From contig JACYMD010000112.1 in NCBI GenBank assembly GCA_015272215.1, positions 16,090 to 80,089 of the forward strand: a stretch of 64,000 nucleotides of DNA. The letters run 5' to 3'. A program made the position numbers and the translations under genes. Shown here piece after piece: positions 1 to 7,783 of the stretch. This stretch comes from Rivularia sp. T60_A2020_040 (GTDB lineage Bacteria > Cyanobacteriota > Cyanobacteriia > Cyanobacteriales > Nostocaceae). The number at the start of each line of letters is the position of its first letter. The first letter of the stretch is position 1. The notes under the pieces were generated by a model. It was not told the DNA's origin and searched no databases. It was given only the letters and a program-made list of their open reading frames with translations.

Positions 1-111
1 ACAATAACCGTAGAAAGTACTTCTATAGAGAATTCCGAGTTAAGCAAAATTTGCTTTACTTTAACTTTACCTCAGTTTTCTGATGATGTCGAAGTAAATG
101 AACTTTCATGA
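1..111 (+). CDS. 3' end of an upstream gene (partial)
   Basis: Reading frame 1 is open from the first base of the window to a TGA at 109-111, giving 36 residues that end in DDVEVNELS. The start lies outside the window. Its stop overlaps the start of the next gene in an ATGA arrangement (ATG 108-110, TGA 109-111), which suggests translational coupling and a shared transcript. The fragment is too short to assign a family; the acidic C-terminus is the only visible trait. Confidence 0.6.
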   Translation, partial: TITVESTSIENSELSKICFTLTLPQFSDDVEVNELS

Positions 112-671
112 TTAAAGAACAAAACACCCCACAATCCGATTCAAATTTCCCAGGGAATAACAGTAAAAATCTCGATTTACAATCTGTTACCGTTGAAGTT
201 GAAAAAGTTGCAGAACGTCAGCGACAAATTACCGCTAAAATTCAAATTCCTCATTCTGTAGAAACGGTTTGGCAAGTATTGACTGATTATCAATCTTTAG
301 CTGAATTTGTTCCTAGCCTTGCTTGTTCTCGCAAATTAGAACATCCTGAAGGGGGAATTCGTCTAGAACAAATTGGTTCCCAACGCTTGCTAAAGCTTAA
401 TTTTTCTGCAAGAGTTGTTCTAGACTTGGAAGAATCTTTTCCAGAACTAATTAGTTTCCGAATGGTAGAGGGAGATTTTAAAGATTTTAGCGGTAGCTGG
501 CGTTTAAATAGCTGTGTTTTAGATAGTCAGACTGGTACCTTACTTTGTTATACAGTCAAGGTATGGCCTAAATTAACTATGCCGATCCGAATTATTGAAC
601 CTCGTCTTTCTCAAGATATGCAATCCAATCTTTTAGCTATTCGTCAACGTGTAGAAGAGTTAGCCAGTTAA
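108..671 (+). CDS. SRPBCC (START-like, cyclase/dehydrase) family protein
   Basis: 187 residues. A polar N-terminal tail of about 30 residues is followed by a helix-grip fold of the polyketide cyclase/dehydrase or Coq10 type (about residues 38-185): the segment around VETVWQVLTDYQSLAEFVPSL is the usual family start, and the C-terminal long helix follows RIIEPRLSQDMQSN. Such proteins bind hydrophobic ligands in a cavity; in cyanobacteria the ligand is mostly unknown. It overlaps the upstream gene by 4 bp, so it is probably the last cistron of an operon. No signal peptide, so cytoplasmic or membrane-peripheral. The family call is firm; no specific function can be read. Confidence 0.85.
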   Translation: MIKEQNTPQSDSNFPGNNSKNLDLQSVTVEVEKVAERQRQITAKIQIPHSVETVWQVLTDYQSLAEFVPSLACSRKLEHPEGGIRLEQIGSQRLLKLNFSARVVLDLEESFPELISFRMVEGDFKDFSGSWRLNSCVLDSQTGTLLCYTVKVWPKLTMPIRIIEPRLSQDMQSNLLAIRQRVEELAS

Positions 672-751
672 TCAAAAAGGTAGAGATTCAAGTGAACTCT
701 ACCTTTCAAAATTATCTCAGAATAAGTTAATTATTTGAATTAACTTATAAA

Positions 752-824
752 TACCCCCAAGGGAATTCGAATCCCTGTCGCCTCCGTGAAAGGGAGGTGT
801 CCTAGGCCTCTAGACGATGGGGGC
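752..824 (-). tRNA. tRNA-Glu (anticodon TTC)
   Basis: Read on the minus strand, a 73-nt cloverleaf: acceptor GCCCCCA paired with TGGGGGT plus discriminator A, D-arm TCGTCTAGAGGCCTAGGACA, anticodon loop CTTTCAC with TTC, and T-arm with GGGATTCGAATTCCC. The sequence closely matches bacterial and chloroplast trnE. CCA is not encoded. In cyanobacteria and plastids this tRNA also feeds tetrapyrrole synthesis via glutamyl-tRNA reductase. Confidence 0.97.
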
Positions 825-1209
825 TTGTGTTTTGAACTTTTATTAATTTAACCACTTCCTGAGAAAATGTCAATAGCTTTGGGCAAAAAAATCTTGATGA
901 TTACTTGATGATGACTTAATTAGTCCCCATATTGGGAACAGCAGGTTAAAGTGGTTAAAAGCAAATAGTTTGGAGCTATTGTTTTGTGATTTATTTTCGC
1001 AATCCAAATATACTTCCAAAATGCTGTTTACTTCCGAATCGGTTTGGGGGAGATTGTACAAAAACTAGCAAAATGGTGTAAAATAACCAATCTTAGGAAA
1101 AACTTAACAGTTCGACAACAAATGAGGTGTACGAACCTTTGATTTATAGAGTTTAATATTTACTATTCTTAACAAAAGATTTTGAAAAACACGGCTCAAA
1201 ATCTCCAAC
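825..1209. other. Intergenic region, no gene seen
   Basis: About 385 bp upstream of the antiporter gene. A 63-codon minus-strand reading frame exists (870-1061) but has no ribosome binding site or recognisable composition. No clear promoter or terminator is visible. Confidence 0.4.
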
Positions 1210-3129
1210 ATGGAAGCATCTTTTGACATCACCCTGCAAGTGGTGATTGCTGTCGTTGCAGGCATCAGCGCCCAAGTGCTGGCTGCTTACCTGAAAGTGC
1301 CTAGTATTGTCTTTTTACTGCTATTGGGTATCTTTTTGGGTTCGGATGGCATTGGTTTATTACATCCCCATTTGCTAGGCATTGGATTAGAAGTAATTGT
1401 TGCTCTAGCAACGGCAATAATCTTATTTGAAGGCGGGCTAGACTTAGAATTACGAGAATTGGGCAGAGTTTCTACTAGCCTCCAATTGCTCGTCACTTTG
1501 GGAACCTTAATTACATTAATCGGTGGAAGCATGGCGGCTCACTGGCTAGGAGAATTTCCTTGGCCAATTGCTTTTCTCTACGCTTCGATTGTGGTAGTTA
1601 CAGGTCCAACAGTCGTATCACCACTGCTCAAGCAAATAAAAGTAGACCGGCAAGTAGCAACGCTTTTGGAAGGAGAAGGCATTTTAATTGACCCTGTAGG
1701 AGCAATTCTGGCGGTTGTAGTTCTTGATACTATTTTGAACGGCGATGCTGACCCTTTAAGCGCTGTTACAGGTTTGCTATTACGCTTGGGTATTGGGGCT
1801 TTTATTGGTGGAGCGGGTGGCTGGCTGCTCAGCTTATTCTTCAAGCGAGCCAATATCTTGTCATTTGAATTGAAAAATCTGGTGGTGCTGGCTTCAGTAT
1901 GGGGCTTATTTACTTTGGCTCAGATGATTCGCAGCGAATCGGGTTTAATGACAACAGTAATGGCAGGAGCAGTATTTGCTAATTCCTCCGTACCGGATGA
2001 ACGCTTGTTACGCCATTTTAAAGGTCAGTTAACAATTCTTTGTATTTCTGTATTATTTATTTTGTTAGCGGCTGACTTATCTATTGCCAGCGTGTTCGCT
2101 TTGGGCTGGGGTAGTTTGTTCACGGTTTTGGCGCTAATGTTTGTCGTGCGACCGATAAACATTCTTTTATGTACCTGGAATAGCGACCTCAACTGGAGAC
2201 AGAAACTGTTTTTAAGCTGGGTTGCCCCAAGAGGGATTGTTTCAGCATCTGTTGCTTCATTATTCGGGATTTTACTGACACAACGCGGTATAAATGGTGG
2301 CGATGCTATCAAAGCCTTGGTCTTTCTGACGATTTTAATGACAGTTTTTTGTCAAGGATTAACGGCAGGCTGGGTTGCTAAGCTACTACAAATTACTTCC
2401 AAACAAGCAACTGGAGCAGTAATTGTTGGTTGCAATCCTTTGAGTTTACTAATTGCCCGCTTCTTCCAAGAACGCGGTGAAACTGTAGTCATGATTGATA
2501 CAGACCCAGAAGCAAGCCAGCAAGCAGAAGCGCAAAATCTCCGGGTTTTAACTAGCAGTGCTTTAGATGCCAATGTTTTAGAAGAAGCTGGACTTGATTC
2601 TGTAGGTACTTTTCTGGCTATGACCAAAAATGGTGAAGTTAATTTTGTGTTAGCTCAACGAGCCGCAGAAGAATTTGACCCACCCCGTGCTTTAGCAGTC
2701 TTTCCCCGCGACCCTCAAGCCAGTACCAAAAATAATAGTAAAGTTTTACAAGCTTTTCTTCCAGACTTCAAAATTAAAATTTGGAATCAACATCTTAACG
2801 ATCAACAAATCAAACTAGGAAGTATGACCTTCAAAGAACCTGGTTTTTCTTTGCAAAAAATTCAGTTACAAGCATTAATCCGGACTGGGGACTTACTGCC
2901 ATTGTTTGTAGAAAGAGACGAAAAAATTCACATGATGGCTGCTACTGAAACTTGGGAAGTTGGCGATCGCCTGATCTACTTATTGCATGACCCCAGACCA
3001 GATTTACTCAAACGCTTGTCTGGTGGAAACCAATCGACTCGTCTTTCTTTAGAAAATTTACCGGAAGTAGAAGAACTTCCCATCGGGAGACTATCTCAAC
3101 TTTCTGCTACGGATGCTCCAACACCTTGA
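1210..3129 (+). CDS. Na+/H+ antiporter (CPA1/NhaP type) with TrkA-N and TrkA-C domains
   Basis: 639 residues. Residues 1-390 form 12 or so hydrophobic helices with CPA landmarks: FEGGLDLELRELG in an early helix, EGILIDPVGAI containing the ion-binding acidic residue, and ESGLMTTVMAGAVFAN. From about 395 a Rossmann-like RCK/TrkA-N domain follows (GAVIVGCNPLSLLIARFF, with acidic DTDPEAS at the end of the second strand), then a TrkA-C domain ending around 615. The pattern is that of cyanobacterial plasma-membrane sodium-proton exchangers whose cytosolic tail senses nucleotide. The glycine loop is GCNPLS rather than the canonical GxGxxG, so NAD binding may be weakened. The 3' end overlaps the convergent cytochrome b-like gene by 34 bp. 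Confidence 0.9.
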   Translation: MEASFDITLQVVIAVVAGISAQVLAAYLKVPSIVFLLLLGIFLGSDGIGLLHPHLLGIGLEVIVALATAIILFEGGLDLELRELGRVSTSLQLLVTLGTLITLIGGSMAAHWLGEFPWPIAFLYASIVVVTGPTVVSPLLKQIKVDRQVATLLEGEGILIDPVGAILAVVVLDTILNGDADPLSAVTGLLLRLGIGAFIGGAGGWLLSLFFKRANILSFELKNLVVLASVWGLFTLAQMIRSESGLMTTVMAGAVFANSSVPDERLLRHFKGQLTILCISVLFILLAADLSIASVFALGWGSLFTVLALMFVVRPINILLCTWNSDLNWRQKLFLSWVAPRGIVSASVASLFGILLTQRGINGGDAIKALVFLTILMTVFCQGLTAGWVAKLLQITSKQATGAVIVGCNPLSLLIARFFQERGETVVMIDTDPEASQQAEAQNLRVLTSSALDANVLEEAGLDSVGTFLAMTKNGEVNFVLAQRAAEEFDPPRALAVFPRDPQASTKNNSKVLQAFLPDFKIKIWNQHLNDQQIKLGSMTFKEPGFSLQKIQLQALIRTGDLLPLFVERDEKIHMMAATETWEVGDRLIYLLHDPRPDLLKRLSGGNQSTRLSLENLPEVEELPIGRLSQLSATDAPTP

Positions 3130-3743
3130 ATTAATTCTTCTGAATTGGGCTTGCTGACTTGTTTCTCAACCCACAATACGCTAGATAAATGGACTATCGC
3201 TAAAATAATCGCAGCGCTAGAGAGAATATAACTGTGTATGGTATATAGTCTTTGAACGGTCAAGGTACTAACACCACTACCACCAATCAGAATTTCTCTT
3301 AACTGTTCACCCACAAAAGGAATAGCTTCGATGGTTCCTAACTCAATACTAAACCGCCAAAATCCCAGTTGATCCCAACCCAAAATCATCGAAGTCCAAC
3401 TCAATCCAATCACGCTTAGGGTCAAGAATATTCCACTTACCCAAGCTGTATACCAACTTTTGGTAAACTTCCTGCCTAAAAACATCACCACAATTTGAAT
3501 TAAGGCAACGATAATTACTCCATTGCCGGCAAGATTGTGAGCTTTACGGAATAACCAGCCATACTGAATTTCTTCAGTGATCATCTTCAGTGACTGGTAA
3601 GCTCTGCCAGAAGCTGGTTCATAATATATAGACAACAAAATTCCAGTACTCGCAGCAATTAAAGCGAAAGTAATAATTACTACTGATAAAATCGTTGCCG
3701 TCCGCCGCATAACCATGTCAAATCGGCTTTCTTGTACAAGCAT
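3096..3743 (-). CDS. Cytochrome b6-like (PetB-like) membrane protein
   Basis: 215 residues, the same length as PetB, with four membrane helices and the family order: GWLFRKAH helix B start, WDQLGFW (PWDQVGYW in PetB), IEAIPFVG (PEAIPVVG) and LYTIH helix D. Haem ligands can be placed by alignment from memory: H69, H170 and H185 are present, but the fourth position (H69+14) is Q83, and the PetB cysteine that binds haem ci is replaced by Ile. So this is a divergent paralogue, probably keeping one normal b haem, not the PetB of the b6f complex (no petD follows). GAGGAAG lies 7 nt before the ATG and supports this start. Redox partner unknown. Confidence 0.85.
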   Translation of the reverse strand: MLVQESRFDMVMRRTATILSVVIITFALIAASTGILLSIYYEPASGRAYQSLKMITEEIQYGWLFRKAHNLAGNGVIIVALIQIVVMFLGRKFTKSWYTAWVSGIFLTLSVIGLSWTSMILGWDQLGFWRFSIELGTIEAIPFVGEQLREILIGGSGVSTLTVQRLYTIHSYILSSAAIILAIVHLSSVLWVEKQVSKPNSEELIQGVGASVAES

Positions 3744-3825
3744 AAAATCTTCCTCTCTCAGGAAATCCTTATTTTTATTATAATTTTAACTAAGAAATAT
3801 TAACTTTTGCTAAAAAAATATACAA

Positions 3826-4518
3826 TTATGATAGATATTTTACCCAATTTCCCATTGATTCTGGGGAGCCATACCAAATTTGAGGGCTTCTAGGAGAATG
3901 CATTACACCTTCAATAATTAAATTATTTGCACCACTCAAATGAGCAGCTTCGATGGGTGTAATTCCATCACCCCAAGTGTTACCATTACCACAAGTTAAT
4001 TTATAGCTGCTGAAAGCTAACCAATTTCCCAATCGTCTTTGTCCGAAAATGGTTTTCCCTGCCACACAGACGTAACGGACTTTTTCGTAGAATGCTCCGG
4101 GATAATTATGATTTACAAAATCCAGATTTGAACGAGTCCAGCGCTCCAAGCTTGTATGAGGTGTACCTAAAGTAATTAGAGTTGCAACCAGCGGATGAGC
4201 TTTCCATGTCAACAAGTTTGCGCTACCCTTACCATAAGGTACTTCTCCCAAATAGATACGGGATATCCAACCTCCTGCGGAGTGACCAATTAGATTAACT
4301 TGAGAAACACCATACTGTTGCAATATGCTTTTTACCGTACAGTCTAATTGCTGCAAAATTGGAATTACAGGTCTTCCTCCCACAGTTGCTATCCAGTCCC
4401 GTCTTTGTAGCGGTACTGTAACCGTAGGGAAACCCAAATTTTGCAATGATTTTTCTAAGTTAGAATAAGCTGCGGCGCTTTCAAAAAATCCGGGTAAAAT
4501 AACTGTAGGTAGTGTCAT
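3826..4518 (-). CDS. Lipase/esterase-like alpha/beta hydrolase
   Basis: 230 residues with an alpha/beta hydrolase fold of the triacylglycerol lipase type. N-terminal strand PTVILPGFF supplies the oxyanion region, the nucleophile elbow is GHSAGG (Ser80), a GDGITP segment supplies the likely acid, and His in EGVMHSP is the likely base near residue 207. No signal peptide is evident, so it probably acts in the cytoplasm or on membrane lipids. It stands alone downstream of the cytochrome b-like gene, same strand, 82 bp apart. Substrate cannot be told; phosphatidic or neutral-lipid esterases and PGAP1-like proteins share this pattern. Confidence 0.82.
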   Translation of the reverse strand: MTLPTVILPGFFESAAAYSNLEKSLQNLGFPTVTVPLQRRDWIATVGGRPVIPILQQLDCTVKSILQQYGVSQVNLIGHSAGGWISRIYLGEVPYGKGSANLLTWKAHPLVATLITLGTPHTSLERWTRSNLDFVNHNYPGAFYEKVRYVCVAGKTIFGQRRLGNWLAFSSYKLTCGNGNTWGDGITPIEAAHLSGANNLIIEGVMHSPRSPQIWYGSPESMGNWVKYLS

Positions 4519-5230
4519 TTGGGTGCTTTGAGTAGGGAAATTTAATTGGTGAAACTGGCAAAAAAAATAAATGTATAGATAATGTATAACTTATACGTAA
4601 GTAAACACTAGAATTGGTATTATCTAAGCATTGTTAATGGATGAAGATAACTTATAATTAAAAATTATCTCAGCCTTAGTTTTTGAAAAGTATTTTTGCA
4701 AATACAGTTTAAAGATTTCCAGTTTTGGCTGAAAATTGGTAAATTAATGTTTATCAAACCATTTTACTTAAGAAATTTTAAGCACAAGGGGAACGACAAT
4801 CAGCTATCGGTCAGTCATCAAAACTAATGGTTGAAACAGAAAAACTTCCGGAAGTTCGCTAATAAATTGTCAAAAATATATATAACTCTTCGTGAGTGGT
4901 AGTATATTTACTTAAGTGTTCTATTCCTGTAAAAAAATACAGTTTTAAAAGTGATGATTTTCAAAGTTCTCGATCAAAAAACACAACTTCTGAGTACAAT
5001 CAGTTTTCATTTATAATATGCTCTTGCATTGATGCGGCGATTAACTGTTTGTACAACTCTGAGTCCTGCTATCATAGGATTTGCGGATTTGAAGTTATGA
5101 TTTGTAGAGGGGCGCATCTAAATCATCTCAAAGGGTTAGTTTAATCAAATCATTATTATTGCCTGAAAACATTGCCAGATAGATTAAATTTCTAGTCAAC
5201 CGCAACCAAGCTAAGTGAGCTATAATAGCC
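4519..5230. other. Long AT-rich intergenic region
   Basis: About 710 bp between divergent genes. It holds no convincing coding sequence; an 82-codon plus-strand frame at 4896-5144 lacks a Shine-Dalgarno and has unstructured composition. It must hold the promoters of the lipase gene (minus) and the TonB-like gene (plus), but no box is clear enough to mark. Confidence 0.4.
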
Positions 5231-6985
5231 ATGTCTTACGTCTCAGTACTCAAAAATATACCCGAATTTTTAAGCCAACCAGCCGGAATAGCAGCCATAG
5301 CATCTGTCGGTATTCATGGTGCGATTGCTTTTATCCTGCCTTTGATGCCTGTTGACTCTAAAGTAAACCAAAACGCATCCCCGAAAAGTGTTGGGGTAAT
5401 GGAATTATCTGAAGCAGAACAAAGTAGGTTGCCCCAAAATAATAGTCCTCTAGTTTCAGCATTGCCCCAGGTTCCTTTACAATCTGCAATTCCTCTACCT
5501 AACTTTGCGGTTCAGCCAACTCCTTTAGATACAATACCCCCTAGTCCCGATTCCACAAAGGTGATAATACCATCTTTGCCTCAATCCTCAGTTACGCCAA
5601 ATATCTCGTCTTTACCAAGAAGTAAGCCTTTACCAATACTTCCCCAGCCAAATTTTGACTCTTCATTTAATGTTAAAGCAAAATCTGACGCTTCTTATCG
5701 TCGTTTTAACCAGAACATCAAGTTAGGACAACCGATACCATTAGCGTCTAGAAACAGAAATGCAGCGCCGGTAACATCTTCGTCTTACAATAATTTACCT
5801 GATATACCTCCAATACAATCGGCACCGTTACCCCCGGAACTTGCTGGGATTCCAGCACCACCACCGCTTCCTCCGACATCGGGTAACGATATGGCAGCTA
5901 TTAATCAAATTAACCCAGATATGAATCTTAATGGGGCTGTAACTCAACCAAGAGCAGCTAACGACAAAGACTTTATCGCACCCGTTAACAGAAGTATTCC
6001 GCAACCGGGTGATAACTTAACGTTAGCAGGACAAAGTTTGCAGCAATGGGGACAACAATCTGGCCCTAAACGAATTGAACTACCAAATCAGCCATCAACA
6101 GCGGCTGAAAGCACAAATCAAAACACAAATCAAAATACAAATATTTCACCTCAAGACACAAGAACGGTTACTCTGGCAAAACAGTTTGAAGAAGTTAGGC
6201 AACGCTATCCTAACTCTGAAATTAAACAGCCAATTTCTGAGGTAATTAAAACTAAGCCTGGAAAAGAAGGTAAAATCGAGGGTACTTTAGTTATTGATGC
6301 TGAAGGCAAAGCTGATTATTTAAAATTTGTCGATCGCTCAGTTGCCTCGGAACTCCAGAAAGAAACCAGAAATTATTTCCGTAATTATTTCAAAGAAAAT
6401 CCCATCCGTAGAAATGGCAAAGCCAAAGTATACGCATTTACCCTTGATTTTAAATCAGATGTGAATGATACTGCTCGGACTGTGGAATTTTCTCAGCCCC
6501 AGGACAAATTAGTTGATCGTTTGCGTTCATCTAAACAAGGTGAAGTGCAAGTAAATCAAAATCCATCTCAAGCTGAAAATATATCTAGAAGTTCGGTTCC
6601 GGTTAAAGTTGATGCACAACCGAATCGCAGTGCTGTAGTTGTTCCCACTGTAACTCCAGCACCAGTTACATCTAAACCGCAAGTTGAGAGCAGAACTAAC
6701 AAACCCGCTTCTGCATCTGAGAATAAAGATAAGCCAGCGCTAGAAGTACGACTTAGAAATAGTCAACAAGTACCAAACGTACCAGCGAAAACTACACCCC
6801 AAGCACGAGTGAATATTAAAGAACCTGCACCGCAAGCAACTTCTAAACCATCACTTGCAAATCGACTTGTAAATGCTAAAGACGATTCTGTTTCAGAAGA
6901 AAATTCCCCAAAAGCATCGAACTCAGCTAGAAAGTTAATCCAGCGGTTACGTGAATTTAAGGAACAAAGATCCGATTCTAAGTAA
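5231..6985 (+). CDS. TonB-like proline-rich membrane-anchored protein
   Basis: 584 residues. One membrane segment near residues 17-37 (GIAAIASVGIHGAIAFILPL) is preceded by a short cytoplasmic tail, as in TonB. A Pro/Gln/Asn-rich spacer (about 60-310) contains PLPPELAGIPAPPPLPP. Residues about 325-415 resemble the TonB C-terminal alpha/beta domain: the strand GTLVIDAEGKADYLKFVD, then a helix and YAFTLDF. Unlike ordinary TonB, this domain is followed by another 165 low-complexity residues rather than ending the protein. It would transmit energy or tether the envelope across the periplasm. No exbBD or receptor lies nearby. Call based on architecture; moderate certainty. Confidence 0.6.
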   Translation: MSYVSVLKNIPEFLSQPAGIAAIASVGIHGAIAFILPLMPVDSKVNQNASPKSVGVMELSEAEQSRLPQNNSPLVSALPQVPLQSAIPLPNFAVQPTPLDTIPPSPDSTKVIIPSLPQSSVTPNISSLPRSKPLPILPQPNFDSSFNVKAKSDASYRRFNQNIKLGQPIPLASRNRNAAPVTSSSYNNLPDIPPIQSAPLPPELAGIPAPPPLPPTSGNDMAAINQINPDMNLNGAVTQPRAANDKDFIAPVNRSIPQPGDNLTLAGQSLQQWGQQSGPKRIELPNQPSTAAESTNQNTNQNTNISPQDTRTVTLAKQFEEVRQRYPNSEIKQPISEVIKTKPGKEGKIEGTLVIDAEGKADYLKFVDRSVASELQKETRNYFRNYFKENPIRRNGKAKVYAFTLDFKSDVNDTARTVEFSQPQDKLVDRLRSSKQGEVQVNQNPSQAENISRSSVPVKVDAQPNRSAVVVPTVTPAPVTSKPQVESRTNKPASASENKDKPALEVRLRNSQQVPNVPAKTTPQARVNIKEPAPQATSKPSLANRLVNAKDDSVSEENSPKASNSARKLIQRLREFKEQRSDSK

Positions 6986-7020
6986 TCAAAGTAGCGATCA
7001 TTTTAATGGTTGTAGTAAAA

Positions 7021-7046
7021 GACGTAGCAATACGCCCCGTCTCTAC
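7021..7046. repeat. Degenerate copy of the GACGTAGCAATGCTACGTC palindrome family
   Basis: GACGTAGCAATACGCCCCGTCTCTAC shares the core of the palindromes at 21725, 53235, 59306 and 59338 but has a mutated second arm. Confidence 0.5.
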
Positions 7047-7104
7047 ATTTTTGTCAAAGGAGATAAAAATAAGCGGTAACTAGTTTAACTTTAGTTCGTA
7101 ATAG

Positions 7105-7165
7105 AAGTCGGGTTTTTAACATAAGTATCTGTAAGATTAGACAAATTTTGATCAAAACCCGACTT
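7105..7165. repeat. AAGTCGGGTTTT/AAAACCCGACTT inverted repeat, possible bidirectional terminator
   Basis: 12-bp perfect arms at 7105-7116 and 7154-7165 separated by 37 nt. The element lies between the convergent TonB-like gene and petE, at both 3' ends. Relatives occur at 33402, 33482, 42902, 47973 and 48061. Confidence 0.75.
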
Positions 7166-7217
7166 ATTAACCGAACTTTTGACAGATTAAATCTTTGAGT
7201 TAATAATTAATTAATTA

Positions 7218-7637
7218 TTAGCCTTCGACAATAACTTTGCCAACCATACCAGCACCACGGTGGGGTTCGCAGTAGAAAGTATACTCACCAGCAGGTGCAT
7301 CTGCTGGAATGGTGGTTGTGAATTCTTGTCCTGGACTCATTACTAACTGCTTGTGAGATAAGCTTTTAGCTAAGTCCGCACTTTTCGCAGGGTTTTGAGC
7401 AGCATCAAATACAACGTTATGTGGAGGAACTTTATTGTTCACCCATTTAATGGTATCACCGGGTTGAACTGATAACTTCGCTGGTTCAAATGCCAGCATT
7501 CCTTTATCACTACCTAATTTAACAGTATATGTTTCAGCCGCAGCACTAGGAGCAAAAGCCGCGAAACTGCTGACAACTAATAACATAGTCAATACGGCTA
7601 AACCCAAACGTCTTAAAGTGGACGCAATCAATTTCAT
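7218..7637 (-). CDS. petE: Plastocyanin precursor
   Basis: 139 residues: a 34-residue signal peptide (twin-Arg-free, hydrophobic core, cut after APSAAA) and a mature 105-residue cupredoxin. The type I copper ligands are all visible: His73 in PPHNVVF, Cys123 and His126 in YCEPHRGAG, and Met131. It carries electrons from cytochrome b6f to photosystem I (or terminal oxidase) in the thylakoid lumen. In many cyanobacteria the gene is copper-induced; no operator is recognised here. Monocistronic, with an inverted repeat 50 bp downstream that may end transcription. Very secure. Confidence 0.98.
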   Translation of the reverse strand: MKLIASTLRRLGLAVLTMLLVVSSFAAFAPSAAAETYTVKLGSDKGMLAFEPAKLSVQPGDTIKWVNNKVPPHNVVFDAAQNPAKSADLAKSLSHKQLVMSPGQEFTTTIPADAPAGEYTFYCEPHRGAGMVGKVIVEG

Positions 7638-7783
7638 TGGTTTCTCTCAATAACAGTCTAAAATTTATCTTTCCTCCATTCTAGATAAAATTACGTCCAA
7701 ATATGACAACTTGTCATATATAAAAATTTTTGTAAATTATTGGTCAATGAAGAGTGCAATTTGAACTAAATGTGCTAAAAGAT

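Noticed and set aside
870..1061. 63-codon minus-strand reading frame
   Set aside because: No ribosome binding site, no recognisable sequence, lies in an upstream region of another gene.
4896..5144. 82-codon plus-strand reading frame
   Set aside because: Irregular composition and no start signal; probably chance.
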